Assembly (NCBI GenBank): GCA_900468805.1
Contig: UEIF01000014.1
Location: forward strand, 1 to 64,000
DNA length: 64,000 nucleotides
DNA from: Hyphomicrobiales bacterium
GTDB taxonomy: Bacteria; Pseudomonadota; Alphaproteobacteria; Rhizobiales; Rhizobiaceae
Direction of reading: 5' to 3'
This document shows, one piece after another, positions 63,174-64,000 of this stretch. The notes under the pieces were generated by a model. It was given only the letters and a program-made list of their open reading frames with translations. It searched no databases and was not told the DNA's origin. The position numbers were made by a program, and so were the translations under genes. Numbering within the stretch: position 1 is the stretch's first letter; each line of letters opens with the position of its first letter.

Positions 63174-63196
63174 AGAAGAGTTCCAGTCCTGAAACA

Positions 63197-63232
63197 AGAA
63201 GCCCGGGGTCCTTCGACTCCGGGCTTCTTTTT
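63197..63232. terminator. Bidirectional terminator between NTF2-like gene and ccrM
   Basis: GAAGCCCGG and matching CCGGGCTTC arms closed by a short CTTC loop (63198-63227, one wobble pair), followed by CTTTTTCTTC on the plus strand. It lies between convergent genes. Confidence 0.85.
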
Positions 63233-63295
63233 CTTCTTCCGTAACTGGAGGTACAAACCGGAAGAAGGGTTAGTGTCAACCTTGCAAGGTGCTGC

Positions 63296-64000
<705 letters not shown>

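Overview
The window reads as chromosomal DNA of an alphaproteobacterium of the Rhizobiaceae (Rhizobium or a close relative). The support is the GC-rich dense coding, a CcrM-type adenine methyltransferase, a rhizobial-type L-asparaginase, a betIBA operon, a PdxR/MocR regulator, rhizobial intergenic palindromes (RIME-like), and an EcfG/RpoE2-like promoter. No prophage, transposase, integrase, CRISPR array or rRNA was found. It looks like core chromosome with regulatory and repeat-driven variation.

Layout. 1-9.8 kb: repeat arm, ligase-associated exonuclease, secreted DUF922 protein, dienelactone-hydrolase-like protein, membrane-anchored glycerophosphodiesterase, PAS-GAF-GGDEF-EAL protein, Tat-exported beta-helix protein, glutathione transferase, LysR regulator, small proteins. 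9.8-18.5 kb: second GST, a DUF4406 protein divergent from a DeoR regulator across a 10-bp-phased operator array, L-asparaginase with a secreted partner, a sugar-efflux MFS, a cysteine-rich winged-helix regulator divergent from an MFS pump, and a quinone oxidoreductase. 18.5-21.5 kb: EAL-CBS-GGDEF protein, solitary ParD-like antitoxin, HdeD. 21.6-25.7 kb: betI-betB-betA, interrupted at both junctions by palindromic repeats, followed by a broken toxin-antitoxin remnant. 26-30.3 kb: methyl-accepting chemotaxis protein, a two-gene envelope operon and an Rrf2 regulator. 30.7-34 kb: cysH-cysD-cysN sulfate assimilation operon with a long leader and a strong terminator. 34-40.3 kb: LacI regulator, DegP, PdxR/GNAT divergent pair, YghU-like GST.

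40.3-42.5 kb is looser: a small conserved-looking protein, an isolated flagellin gene and tRNA-Pro(CGG). 42.7-48.6 kb: lipoprotein, a three-domain acyltransferase/acyl-ACP synthetase, the pspA-yiaA stress operon divergent from a TetR regulator with three identical operator half-site pairs, and tRNA-Gln(TTG). 48.7-52.9 kb: cupin / MBL hydrolase / DCC thiol oxidoreductase operon and several small proteins. 53-64 kb: ppdK, smc, dsbA-like, dciA-like, mutY, HAD phosphatase, NTF2-like protein and the 3' part of ccrM.

How they work together. Three themes recur: envelope and stress defence (PspA, DegP, HdeD, DsbA, Tat and lipoproteins, an EcfG-type promoter), osmoprotectant and nitrogen/sulfur metabolism (betIBA, asparaginase, cysHDN), and genome maintenance (MutY, SMC, DciA, CcrM, exonuclease). 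The points most worth following are the phased DeoR operator, the triple TetR operator at pspA, the cysteine-rich regulator and its MFS operator, the RIME captured inside betI, the toxin-antitoxin wreck beside betA, and the general-stress promoter in front of a proline-rich small protein.
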